A DNA stretch of 64,000 bases, from NCBI RefSeq assembly GCF_041438805.1, contig NZ_CP109190.1, forward strand, positions 8,618,001-8,682,000. The letters are read 5' to 3'. This document shows positions 9,259 to 19,006 of the stretch, piece after piece; position 1 is the first letter of the stretch; each line of letters begins with the position of its first letter. The stretch comes from Streptomyces sp. NBC_01707 (GTDB lineage: Bacteria > Actinomycetota > Actinomycetes > Streptomycetales > Streptomycetaceae). A model generated the notes under the pieces. The model was not told the DNA's origin. It was given only the letters and a program-made list of their open reading frames with translations, and ran no database searches. A program made the translations under genes and the position numbers.

Positions 9259-10023
9259 ATGCCCGCAACGGGTAACCACCGTCGTCGTAAGTCCGGTTCG
9301 CTGACTCGCGGTTTCATCACCGTGACCGCGGGCGGAGCCGCTCTCGCACTTCCTGTGATCGGTGCGACCACTGCTTCGGCAGCGCCGGTGCAGTCCGTCG
9401 CCACCGTCGCAAAGACCGTGGCGCCCGCTGCGGCCCCTGCCAAGGGAATTGCCGCCGCGAAGGCCACGCCCTCCGTCTATTCCGTGATAGCCGGTGACAC
9501 GCTTTACAAGATCGCCGTCGGGCACGCGGTGAGTGGCGGCTGGCAGCAGCTGTACCAGGACAATCGCGAGGTCATCGGAGCCGACCCCGCCGTGATCCAC
9601 CCGGGCATGAAGCTGACCATCGGCGCCAAGGCCGCGGCGCCTGCCGAGACCAAGCCGGCCGCGAGCCCTTCCACTCCTGCCCCCGCCGGGACCGTGACGT
9701 ACACGAACGACCTCGACGGCTGGATCAAGGAGTCGCTGGCCGTCATGGCGCAGCACGGCATCCCCGGCAGCTACGACGGTATCCACCGCAACATCATCCG
9801 CGAGTCGTCGGGCAACCCCAAGGCCATCAACAACTGGGACTCGAACGCCGCCAAGGGCACGCCGTCCAAGGGGCTCCTGCAGGTCATCGACCCCACGTTC
9901 AAGGCCTACCACGTGTCCGGTACGTCGATGGACATCTACGACCCGGTCGCCAACATCACGGCTGCGTGCAACTACGCCGCGGCCAAGTACGGTTCGATCG
10001 ACAACGTGTTCGGGGCGTACTGA
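9259..10023 (+). CDS. Secreted LysM - lytic transglycosylase (SLT) domain protein
   Basis: A 254-residue exported cell-wall hydrolase. A Sec signal peptide ends near TASAAP (about residue 42), followed by an Ala-rich linker. A LysM peptidoglycan-binding domain follows (about residues 73-122: YSVIAGDTLYKIA to HPGMKLTIG). After a Pro/Thr/Ala linker comes a C-terminal SLT-like domain (about 150-254) with the catalytic Glu in NIIRESSGNP and the KGLLQVIDPTF segment. It should cleave glycan strands to 1,6-anhydro products during growth or spore germination. The ATG at 9259 follows a GGAGAGGA ribosome site and the c-di-AMP riboswitch. A strong terminator follows. Confidence 0.93.
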   Translation: MPATGNHRRRKSGSLTRGFITVTAGGAALALPVIGATTASAAPVQSVATVAKTVAPAAAPAKGIAAAKATPSVYSVIAGDTLYKIAVGHAVSGGWQQLYQDNREVIGADPAVIHPGMKLTIGAKAAAPAETKPAASPSTPAPAGTVTYTNDLDGWIKESLAVMAQHGIPGSYDGIHRNIIRESSGNPKAINNWDSNAAKGTPSKGLLQVIDPTFKAYHVSGTSMDIYDPVANITAACNYAAAKYGSIDNVFGAY

Positions 10024-10056
10024 CACCCGGTCGTGTTGATGCCGGTCGAGGTGTGA

Positions 10057-10091
10057 CGGGTGGCGAGGGTCCGACAGGGCCTCGCCACCCG
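10057..10091 (+). terminator. Terminator hairpin after the transglycosylase gene
   Basis: Perfect 12-base arms CGGGTGGCGAGG (10057-10068) and CCTCGCCACCCG (10080-10091) around an 11-base loop, followed by TTCCCGTTCTCT, 34 bases after the stop codon. Confidence 0.85.
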
Positions 10092-12054
<1,963 letters not shown>

Positions 12055-12057
12055 CGA

Positions 12058-12537
12058 TCAACGGCCGGGCAGCGCGCACACGGTGTCGAGGCCCAGCACA
12101 TGGTTGAGCCGACCGAACGCCAGCCATGATCCGATGCTCATGCTCAGCTCCACGACCTCGAGCTGGCTGTAGTGCGCGCTCATCCGGGACCAGAACGCCT
12201 CGTCGAGGTTGTGGTGATCGAGGGCGTACCGCTCGGCGTATTCGGCGGCCAACCGGGTCCGGTCGTCGAAGACGTCGGTGGTCCGCCACTGGGTCACCGC
12301 GTCGGCGAAATCCTCCTCGACCTTCACACCGTCCCGTTCGGTCCGCCAGTCGAGACAGAAGGCGCACCCGTTGATCTGGGCGATCCGCAACCGCGCGGCT
12401 TCGAACTCGCGCAGTCCCAGGGTCGTATGGGCGTACACCGCCAGCGAGAAGTTCGATGCGGCGATCCCGATCCCGGGCACCATCTCGCCCCACACGTACT
12501 CGATCGCGTCCTTGCCCTCGGGGATGTCGATGTTCAC
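12058..12537 (-). CDS. Carboxymuconolactone decarboxylase/AhpD-like protein
   Basis: A 159-residue all-helical protein of the CMD/AhpD family. The thiol motif CAFC (about residues 58-61, in QINGCAFCLDWRTE) and a following DWRTERDG stretch are the family signature. Such proteins act as alkylhydroperoxidase-like thiol reductases, or are of unknown role next to catabolic enzymes. The start is a GTG at 12537, with GGAGAC upstream, and overlaps the preceding gene's stop (GTGA), so the pair is translationally coupled. Its partner is a DapB-like dehydrogenase, and a cholesterol oxidase lies convergently beside it; a role in steroid or related catabolism is a guess from context. Confidence 0.85.
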   Translation of the reverse strand: MNIDIPEGKDAIEYVWGEMVPGIGIAASNFSLAVYAHTTLGLREFEAARLRIAQINGCAFCLDWRTERDGVKVEEDFADAVTQWRTTDVFDDRTRLAAEYAERYALDHHNLDEAFWSRMSAHYSQLEVVELSMSIGSWLAFGRLNHVLGLDTVCALPGR

Positions 12538-13613
12538 GGTTGTCTCCTTCCGAGCCTGCCGACTGCGGGGCGCAGCGGGACGTCCAGCGCGTCGTAGAGT
12601 CCTGGTTCCGCGTTCACGAGCCAGTCGATGGCGCTCACGAGCCGGCCGACCGCGGTGGCGTTCCCGCCCGCGGATCTGTTCTCGCCCTCGTCGGTGGCCT
12701 CGACCGTGACCTCGATGCGCGGGCGGCCCTCGATGATCACTCGATGCGCGCCGTCGCCGTCGGGCGGTGTCGGCCAGTCCGGTGCGCACGAGGGGTGAAT
12801 GCGCGTGATGTGCTCGATGACGATGCGGGGTTCGCCGCCGACGATGCCCTGCACTTCGAACCGCACCGCGCCCTGGGTGCCGGCCTCGAACGTGCCCATG
12901 GTCCTGGTGCTCACCGTGGCATCGAGCGGGCGCCGGTCCAACGTCTCCCGGATGTCGTCGAGTTCGGCTCCCAGAGCCCTGGCCATCAGCCGTATCTGCC
13001 CGCCCCACACCATGGTCGGGACGGTCGGTGCGAGCATCAGCGGCTCGTAATCCATCGGCTGGCCCATGCCGACCAGGTACCGGACCGATTCCTCCTGCTC
13101 GTAGGTGGAGTAGTCGAAGATCTCCTGACAGCGGATCACGTCCACGGAGGTGCCGAGTCCACTGATCAGCAAGGGGAGTACGTCATTGCCCCAGCCGGGG
13201 TCGACACCGGAGACGAACAGTGAGCCGCCACCGTCCGCGATGGCGGCCAGCACCGGATCCCGCAGCTCCGGCGGGGCGCTCAGCTGGTCGTACAGGGCGT
13301 ACAGCGCGGGGGTGACGACAACGGCCCCCGCCCGGATCGCCCTGTTGATGTCGGCGAGGGCGTCGTCGGGGCGGATGTCGCCGGACGCGGCGTACACCAC
13401 GGCCCGGGGGCCGGTGGCCAGCACGGCACCGATGTCGTCGTCAGCCACGACCCCCAGCGGACGACCGAGCCCACCGAGCTCGCCCGCGTCACGTCCCACC
13501 TTGTCCGGGTTGTGGACGAGCACGGCCGTGAGCTCGAGCGCCGGATGTGCCTCGACAGCGCGGATCGCGGCGCGGCCGACATTGCCCGTGCCCCAGACCA
13601 CCGTGGAAATCAT
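12534..13613 (-). CDS. NAD(P)-binding DapB-like dehydrogenase
   Basis: A 359-residue protein with an N-terminal Rossmann fold (VVWGTGNVGRAA at about 5-16, then AVVYAASGDIRPDD) and a C-terminal catalytic region with GVDPGWGNDVLPLL. This is the dihydrodipicolinate reductase-like family annotated in actinobacteria, which includes 2,4-diaminopentanoate dehydrogenase and many uncharacterised members of steroid and terpenoid catabolic clusters. True DapB of lysine synthesis is about 250 residues, so this is not the housekeeping enzyme. It is first in a two-gene unit, with the AhpD-like gene overlapping its stop by four bases. Confidence 0.8.
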   Translation of the reverse strand: MISTVVWGTGNVGRAAIRAVEAHPALELTAVLVHNPDKVGRDAGELGGLGRPLGVVADDDIGAVLATGPRAVVYAASGDIRPDDALADINRAIRAGAVVVTPALYALYDQLSAPPELRDPVLAAIADGGGSLFVSGVDPGWGNDVLPLLISGLGTSVDVIRCQEIFDYSTYEQEESVRYLVGMGQPMDYEPLMLAPTVPTMVWGGQIRLMARALGAELDDIRETLDRRPLDATVSTRTMGTFEAGTQGAVRFEVQGIVGGEPRIVIEHITRIHPSCAPDWPTPPDGDGAHRVIIEGRPRIEVTVEATDEGENRSAGGNATAVGRLVSAIDWLVNAEPGLYDALDVPLRPAVGRLGRRQP

Positions 13614-13798
13614 GCGCGGAGGGTAGCGAGAGGGCCTGTCACTTCCTAGTGCCGTGACGCGACGAGTTTGCCGGGCGGGGACAAGGGAGTCGGCCGCACC
13701 GGGACGCGGCTCGGGCCGCGCCCGCTACATCGTCAGGGCGCGGGGGTGCACCGCGGCACCGGGTGTTCCGCGTACCGGGGTCGCGTGGTCGGTCCCGG

Positions 13799-14992
13799 TC
13801 ATGCCGCCTCGGCCTGCAGACGACTGGGAGCGGCGTGCGGCGAGCGCAGTATGCGGGCTGAGCACACGGCCACGACGCAGAACCCGAGAGGCAGCAGGAA
13901 CGTCAGGTTGAGCGGCATGAAGTGCGTCAGCGGTCCGATGACGGCCGGGCCGGCGAGCATGCCGAGATAGCCCAGGCCGGCGACGCGCGAGACGTTCGTT
14001 CCGGCGGCGCTCGGATCGGCGTGGCCGGCGGCGCTGAAGAGCTGGGGGATGCAGCCGGACAGCCCGGCCCCGAACACGGCCCAGCCGGCCAGGGCCAGTG
14101 GGATCCACGTGGAGAAGGTGGCCGTCGTCAGTCCGACCGCGGCCAGGGCCGCCCCGTAGCGGAGGATGGCCACCGGCCCGAAGCGCATGGCCACTCGGTC
14201 TGCCAGCAGTCGGCCGATCGTCATGGCGGTCGAGAACGCACCGTAGGCGAGAGCGGCGACGGCTGCGGAGGCGTTCAGGACATCCCGCAGATGCAGAGTG
14301 CTCCAGTCGTTGGCGACGCCTTCGCAGAGCATGAGCATCAGCGCGAGCGCGCCCAGCGCCCAGATGCGGCGGGACGGCCGGTGCGCCGGCTTCGTCACGC
14401 CGGCGGGAGCCTCCGCGGCAGGCGCGGGGGTGTGCTCGGCGGGCAGGAGCCCGCGGGCGGTGAGCGCGGCGACGGCGATACCGAGCGCGGCAACCGAGCC
14501 GAGGGTCACCGCCGGGCTCCAGCCCCAGCTGAGCGTGCGTGCGCCGAGCAGCGCGGCAAGGACGCCGCCGATGGAGAACGTGGCATGGAAGGCGGACATG
14601 ACGGGGCGGCCGTAGCCCCGTTCGACCTGGATGGCGTGGGCGTTCATGCTGACGTCCAGACAGCCGTTGCCGAGTCCGAGCAGCGCAAGTGCCGCTCCCA
14701 GCGTCCACGCGTCCACGGCCAGGCCCGGCAGGATCACGGCTGCGCTGCACAGCGCCGCGCTCAGCGGTACGACGGTGCGGGCACCCCACCGATCGGTGAG
14801 CGGGCCGGTGATCCGCATCCCCACGAAGGCTCCCGCGCCGAGGAGCAGCAGCAGCCAGCCGAGCACGGCGTGACTGATGCCCACGTGGCGCTCGACGGCA
14901 GGGATGTGGACGACCCACATCCCCAGGACGAAGCCGTTCAGGGCGAAGTAGGCGGTAGTGACCAGTCGGCCGGTCCGCAGCGATCTCTCCAT
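13799..14992 (-). CDS. MFS transporter (12 TM, exporter-type)
   Basis: About 397 residues with twelve hydrophobic segments in two halves joined by a Pro/Ala-rich loop (about residues 185-210), and the MFS loop motif GPLTDRWGAR between TM2 and TM3. Substrate is unknown. Three in-frame ATGs exist (15013, 15004, 14992). I prefer 14992 because the first two lie at or beside the palindromic operator, and because an eight-residue N-tail before TM1 is normal. The gene diverges from the DeoR-type regulator, and their promoters share two operators, so it is probably repressed by that protein. Confidence 0.85.
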   Translation of the reverse strand: MERSLRTGRLVTTAYFALNGFVLGMWVVHIPAVERHVGISHAVLGWLLLLLGAGAFVGMRITGPLTDRWGARTVVPLSAALCSAAVILPGLAVDAWTLGAALALLGLGNGCLDVSMNAHAIQVERGYGRPVMSAFHATFSIGGVLAALLGARTLSWGWSPAVTLGSVAALGIAVAALTARGLLPAEHTPAPAAEAPAGVTKPAHRPSRRIWALGALALMLMLCEGVANDWSTLHLRDVLNASAAVAALAYGAFSTAMTIGRLLADRVAMRFGPVAILRYGAALAAVGLTTATFSTWIPLALAGWAVFGAGLSGCIPQLFSAAGHADPSAAGTNVSRVAGLGYLGMLAGPAVIGPLTHFMPLNLTFLLPLGFCVVAVCSARILRSPHAAPSRLQAEAA

Positions 14993-15007
14993 GTCGACGA
15001 ACATAAC

Positions 15008-15056
15008 GAACATCTATGATGTTTGAAAGATTGTATTTCGAACATCAATGGTGTTC
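15008..15056. promoter_or_regulatory. Twin palindromic operators between MFS and DeoR genes
   Basis: Site 1 (15008-15024) reads GAACATC-TAT-GATGTTT; site 2 (15040-15056) reads GAACATC-AAT-GGTGTTC. Both are 7-3-7 inverted repeats with at most one mismatch, and their centres lie 32 bases apart, about three helical turns. They sit between the two divergent starts and are the likely binding sites of the DeoR-family protein. Confidence 0.75.
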
Positions 15057-15066
15057 TATTGTTGAT

Positions 15067-15825
15067 GTGGCGAGTACGGATCGACTGAGACGGATCACCG
15101 AGGCGGTACGCGACGCGGGCAGCGCCGGCGTGGCGGAGCTGGCTGCACTGACGGGTGCGTCGGAGATGACCATCCGCCGTGACCTGGAGACCCTGGCCGA
15201 GCAGGGCGTCCTGGAGCGGTACCGCGGAGGAGCGAGGAGTCTGCTGCTGCGCGGCGACGAACCGCCCTTCGGGCTGCGGGCGACGGAGGGACTGGAGGCC
15301 AAGCGGCGCATCGCCTCCGAGGTCGCCGGGCTGATCGCCGACGGGGAGTCCGTGGTCCTCGACAGCGGCACCACCTGCCTGGAGGTGGCCCGGGCGCTGG
15401 AGCACCGGCGCCTGACGGTCATGCCGCTCTCCCTGCACGCGGTGAACGCACTGACCGGAGCGCCGGAGCTCACACTGCTGGTGCCGGGCGGCCGCCCCCG
15501 GCAGGGCGAGCTCGCGCTCACCGGCCCGCTCGCCGAGGCATCGCTGGCCGCCCTGCGTTTCGACACCGCGGTGATCGGTTGCTGCGGACTGAACGCGGCG
15601 AACGGCCTGACCGCGTACGACTTGGACGACGCCGCCACCAAGCGGGCCGCGATCGCATCGGCCCGCCGGGTCATCGCGGTCACGGACGGCGCGAAGTTCT
15701 CCCGTACCGCCCTTGCCTTTGTCGCGCCCGCCACCGCACTGCACGCCGTGGTCACCGACGAGTCCGCGCCGGAGGAAGAAGTCGACGCACTGGCCGCGGC
15801 GGGCGTGCACGTGCGGCAGGTGTGA
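15067..15825 (+). CDS. DeoR/GlpR-family transcriptional regulator
   Basis: About 252 residues. The N-terminal winged helix has the family signature GVAELAALTGASEMTIRRDL. The C-terminal DeoRC sensor domain contains DSGTTCLEVARAL (sugar-phosphate binding loop), AVIGCCGLNAANG and AVTDGAKF. Regulators of this family usually respond to phosphorylated sugars. I place the start at the GTG at 15067, because the upstream in-frame ATGs at 15016/15019 lie inside operator 1 and would add 17 atypical residues. No clear ribosome site is seen, so the message may be leaderless. It diverges from the MFS gene it probably controls. Confidence 0.9.
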   Translation: MASTDRLRRITEAVRDAGSAGVAELAALTGASEMTIRRDLETLAEQGVLERYRGGARSLLLRGDEPPFGLRATEGLEAKRRIASEVAGLIADGESVVLDSGTTCLEVARALEHRRLTVMPLSLHAVNALTGAPELTLLVPGGRPRQGELALTGPLAEASLAALRFDTAVIGCCGLNAANGLTAYDLDDAATKRAAIASARRVIAVTDGAKFSRTALAFVAPATALHAVVTDESAPEEEVDALAAAGVHVRQV

Positions 15826-15937
15826 CCTGGCCACGAGCCGTACGGCACCCGCCCCCTCGCTCGGGGGACCCCGTGCGAGGCCGCACGTCCCGCAATGAAC
15901 TGCCATGGCGTCCTGTGGGGGAGGCGGCGGCGCTGCG

Positions 15938-16153
15938 TCAGTCCTTGCCGTCCTCCGCCACCGCGGATTCCGCTGCGGCGGCGGCCGATTCCGCGGCATC
16001 CACGAGCTTCTTCATGCGGGTGACCTCTGCAGGGCCGGTGGTCACGGGACGGTCCACGCTTTCGCTGCCCTTCCTTGCGCTGCCCTGACCGCAACCGGTG
16101 GCGGCGGTGAGAATCAGGAGGGCGGCCGCGACAGCGGCGGCGCTGCGGGCCAT
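15938..16153 (-). CDS. Small lipoprotein of unknown function
   Basis: 71 residues: a signal peptide with lipobox TAATGC (Cys at about residue 21), then a hydrophilic segment and a C-terminal helix rich in Ala and Glu (DAAESAAAAAESAVAEDGKD). The ATG overlaps the stop of the preceding gene by one base (TGATG). It is last in an operon behind a two-component system and a secreted protein, so it may be an envelope partner or target of that system. No family recognised. Confidence 0.75.
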   Translation of the reverse strand: MARSAAAVAAALLILTAATGCGQGSARKGSESVDRPVTTGPAEVTRMKKLVDAAESAAAAAESAVAEDGKD

Positions 16154-16551
16154 CACTTCTCGCTCCCCTTCTTGTCGGCCTTGCACCAGGTCTTGACCGT
16201 CGCCAGGTCCTTCTGGCGCTTCTCGAGGGTGGGAACGAGGGAGCGGCGGAAGGTGAGTTTGTCGTTGAGGTAGGTCTCGATCTCGGTGTGACCGGCCGTC
16301 TTCGCGTTCTCCACTCGCTTCGCCAGCCGTGCGATGGAGCCGCGCCGCGTCGCGTCCGCGCCGAGGCGGTTCAGGGAGCGCTCAAGACGCTTTTCGATCT
16401 TCGGTACCCGCTTGCACAGCACGTGCGCTCCGTCTCCGGTCGGCGTGGCGTTCGGCGTCGCTGTTCCGCCCCCGGCCGAGGCCGTGCCTGCGGCGGCGAG
16501 CAGTGCGCCGACGGCGGTGAGAGCCAGGACAGCGGTCTTGGTGGTCCTCAT
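16153..16551 (-). CDS. Secreted protein of unknown function
   Basis: 132 residues with a clear Sec signal peptide (MRTTKTAVLALTAVGALLAA, cleavage near ASA). The mature part is basic and largely helical, with two Cys (LCKRVPK and TWCKADKK) that could form a disulfide. It lies 56 bases after the sensor kinase gene on the same strand and is coupled to the downstream lipoprotein gene. No known domain recognised; context suggests a product of, or signal for, the adjacent two-component system. Confidence 0.78.
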   Translation of the reverse strand: MRTTKTAVLALTAVGALLAAAGTASAGGGTATPNATPTGDGAHVLCKRVPKIEKRLERSLNRLGADATRRGSIARLAKRVENAKTAGHTEIETYLNDKLTFRRSLVPTLEKRQKDLATVKTWCKADKKGSEK

Positions 16552-16607
16552 GACGGTGTCTCCTCCGGAAGGGGCGCAGGTCCCATGTGCCCGCGCATGC
16601 GGAGAAG

Positions 16608-18101
16608 TTAGGAGCCGTCCTTGTGGAAACCTTGTGGGCGCCCGGCGGTTGTGATCAGCCAGTCCCGCTCGGCCGGCAAGGGGATGTCGGTCCGCCTGCT
16701 GTCTCGCACGGGGAGCCGGACCTCGATCCGCGTGCCCCGGCTGCCGGGGCAGTCCTGGATCCGGACGCGGCCTGTGTGCAGGGCGGTCTGTTGCGCGACC
16801 AGGGTCAGGCCGAGTCCGGAGCCTGGGCTGTCAGCACCGCGCTCGAAGCGACGGAACACGGCGTCACGCTGCGAAGGAAGGATGCCGGGGCCACGGTCGT
16901 CGATCGTCAGCACTGCTGTCGATCCCGTGGGGTGTCCGCCTGCTCGAAGGCCCAGTTCCACTCGTGCGCGTCCGTCCCCGCTCCGGCCGTGAACCAGGGC
17001 ATTGGCCAGGAGGTTGTCGATGATGGTCCGCACCCCGGGCTCCCATGCGTGCACGCTCAGACGCGGCATGACCGGCACGGTGATCTCCGCCGTGGGATAC
17101 CTGCGCCTGGCGTCGGCCACGGAGGCGTCGATCACTTCGGTGAGGTCCACCGGGCCGAAGGCATCGGCCTCGACCAGGTCGCCCCGTCCGAGCTCCCTGA
17201 GCATCACCAGCAGACCCAGCAGCCGCGCGTGCTCGGCCTGGAGATCTCCCAGGACCTCGTCCCGGTCCGCCGATGCGAGGTCGGGATGGTGCGCGAGGAT
17301 CTCCAGGTTCGTCTGCATGCTCATCAGCGGGGTGCGCAGTTCATGGGCCGCGGCGGCGGCGAACGACCGGGCGGTCGTCAGGGCTTCCGTGGTCCGCGCG
17401 GCCTGTTCGTCGTAGCGCGCCAGCACGGTCTGCAGAGTCCGGGCCAGGTCGTCCACCTCGATGACCCCGGTCCGTGTGTGGTCGAGCCTCGCCGCGTCCA
17501 CCCTCGGATCGAGGCCGCTGGTGCGCTGTTGCAGTCGGCGCAGCGGGCGGCCGGCCCGTGAGGCGACAGCCAACGCCATCAGACCGGACGTCACGGCTGC
17601 CAGCAGCGCCACGGTCACCACGCGTCGGCGTACGAGAGCCAGTTGGTCCTTGCTCGCGGTGTCGGGGGAGAACAGCCACAGTGTGCCCCGGACGCCGGGG
17701 CGCGAGCCCTGCACACGGACCGACAGCACCCGCCAGCTCCTGGCCCCGTCCTCGACGGTGACCGGCGTCCGTGCACGGGTCGGCAGGGGCACGGAGGCGT
17801 CGGGCTGCGGGCCGCCCGAAACGGTGCCGTGCGGTCCTGTCAGCCGGATGCCGACATCCAGACCGGAGGCGTACAACTGCCGCTCACGGGCCTGCTCGAC
17901 CGCTGCGGGACGGTCGGCAGCGGTGACCCGCAACAGTTGGCGGGCGTTCACGGCGGCTGCGTCGGCGCGCTCTCGTAGATGAGCGTCCTGCTCGGCGTGC
18001 AGGTCATGGGCGACCAGCAGGAGCAACAGCCATCCCGCCGCCAGCACCAGCACCGGCACGGTGGCACCGACGGCGAGCGCAATGCGCGTGGCCAGCTTCA
18101 C
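16608..18101 (-). CDS. Two-component sensor histidine kinase
   Basis: 497 residues. Two membrane helices (about residues 10-31 and 165-185) flank an extracytoplasmic sensor region, followed by a HAMP linker, a HisKA helix with the phosphorylated His in AAAAHELRTPL, and an HATPase domain with N, G1 and G2 boxes (IIDNLLANALVHG, DDRGPGI, GSGLGLTLV). The GTG start at 18101 overlaps the response-regulator stop (GTGA). An apparent upstream extension of this frame is only the shadow of the regulator gene. It should phosphorylate the paired regulator in response to an envelope signal. Confidence 0.93.
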   Translation of the reverse strand: MKLATRIALAVGATVPVLVLAAGWLLLLLVAHDLHAEQDAHLRERADAAAVNARQLLRVTAADRPAAVEQARERQLYASGLDVGIRLTGPHGTVSGGPQPDASVPLPTRARTPVTVEDGARSWRVLSVRVQGSRPGVRGTLWLFSPDTASKDQLALVRRRVVTVALLAAVTSGLMALAVASRAGRPLRRLQQRTSGLDPRVDAARLDHTRTGVIEVDDLARTLQTVLARYDEQAARTTEALTTARSFAAAAAHELRTPLMSMQTNLEILAHHPDLASADRDEVLGDLQAEHARLLGLLVMLRELGRGDLVEADAFGPVDLTEVIDASVADARRRYPTAEITVPVMPRLSVHAWEPGVRTIIDNLLANALVHGRSGDGRARVELGLRAGGHPTGSTAVLTIDDRGPGILPSQRDAVFRRFERGADSPGSGLGLTLVAQQTALHTGRVRIQDCPGSRGTRIEVRLPVRDSRRTDIPLPAERDWLITTAGRPQGFHKDGS

Positions 18102-18805
18102 GCGTTCCCACCCCCGCTGTCCGGGCGCAGGACGAAACCGACTCCCCGCACGGTATGGATGATCCGCGCCCGGCCGCCGTTCTCGAGCTTGCGCCGCAGA
18201 TAGCTGACGAAGGTGTCGACGGCATCTGTACGCACCTCGACGTCGTAGCCCCAGACACGCTCCAGCAACTGGTCCCGGGTGAGTACGATCCCCGCATTGC
18301 GCGCGAGGACCTCCAGCAGCTCGAACTCGCGCCGGGTCAGTGCCAGCAGCTCGCTGTCCAACCATGCCTCACGGGAGGCCGGTTCCAGCACCAGACGGCC
18401 GACGCGGACCGTGTCCGTGTTCCTGGGCGGCCGCCGGCGTAGCAGAGCATCCAGCCGCAGTACCAACTCCTGCAGCGAGAAGGGCTTGATCAGGTAGTCG
18501 TCGCCACCCGCCTGCAGCCCGGCGATGCGGTCCGCCGTCTCGTCCAGCGCCGACAGCATCAGCACGGGCAGGTCGTTGCCGTCCTCGCGCAGGGCCCGGC
18601 ACACCTGGATTCCGTCGAGATCGGGCATGGAAATGTCGAGGACGACCACATCGGTCCGTTCCCGGCGCACATGGGCCAGAGCGGGCCGCCCTCCTCCGGC
18701 AAGGACTACCGCGAATCCGGCCAGCCGCAGTCCCCTCTCCAACGAACGCCGGATCGCCGGGTCGTCGTCCACCACCAGCACCTGTCCGCGACCGACGCCA
18801 TTCAT
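18098..18805 (-). CDS. OmpR/PhoB-family response regulator
   Basis: 235 residues. The receiver domain has the acidic pocket VVDDD (11-15), phospho-acceptor D57 (VLDISMPD) and the conserved Lys in LIKPFS. The C-terminal winged helix has LTRREFELLEVLARN and the DTFVSYLRRKLE recognition region ending in IHTVRGVGFVLR. It is first in a four-gene operon with its kinase, a secreted protein and a lipoprotein. The resemblance is to the general MprA/PrrA/TcrA type; the stimulus is unknown. Confidence 0.94.
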   Translation of the reverse strand: MNGVGRGQVLVVDDDPAIRRSLERGLRLAGFAVVLAGGGRPALAHVRRERTDVVVLDISMPDLDGIQVCRALREDGNDLPVLMLSALDETADRIAGLQAGGDDYLIKPFSLQELVLRLDALLRRRPPRNTDTVRVGRLVLEPASREAWLDSELLALTRREFELLEVLARNAGIVLTRDQLLERVWGYDVEVRTDAVDTFVSYLRRKLENGGRARIIHTVRGVGFVLRPDSGGGNA

Positions 18806-19006
18806 CCGGCCCTCCCTCTGGCGGTCCCTGCACCGGAGCGGTGCACACCTCGCCGTGACTACCGGGACAATGCCAGAGATGTGTCCCGCCCATCCCTGGA
18901 TGCCTGATCGAGGATGCGCGAGGGAGCGGTTGTCCGTGCGGCCACTGCATGACTGCGGCGAGCGGGCGGCCTGCTCGGAAGGGCAGTTGGAGTGGGCTGT
19001 CCTGAG

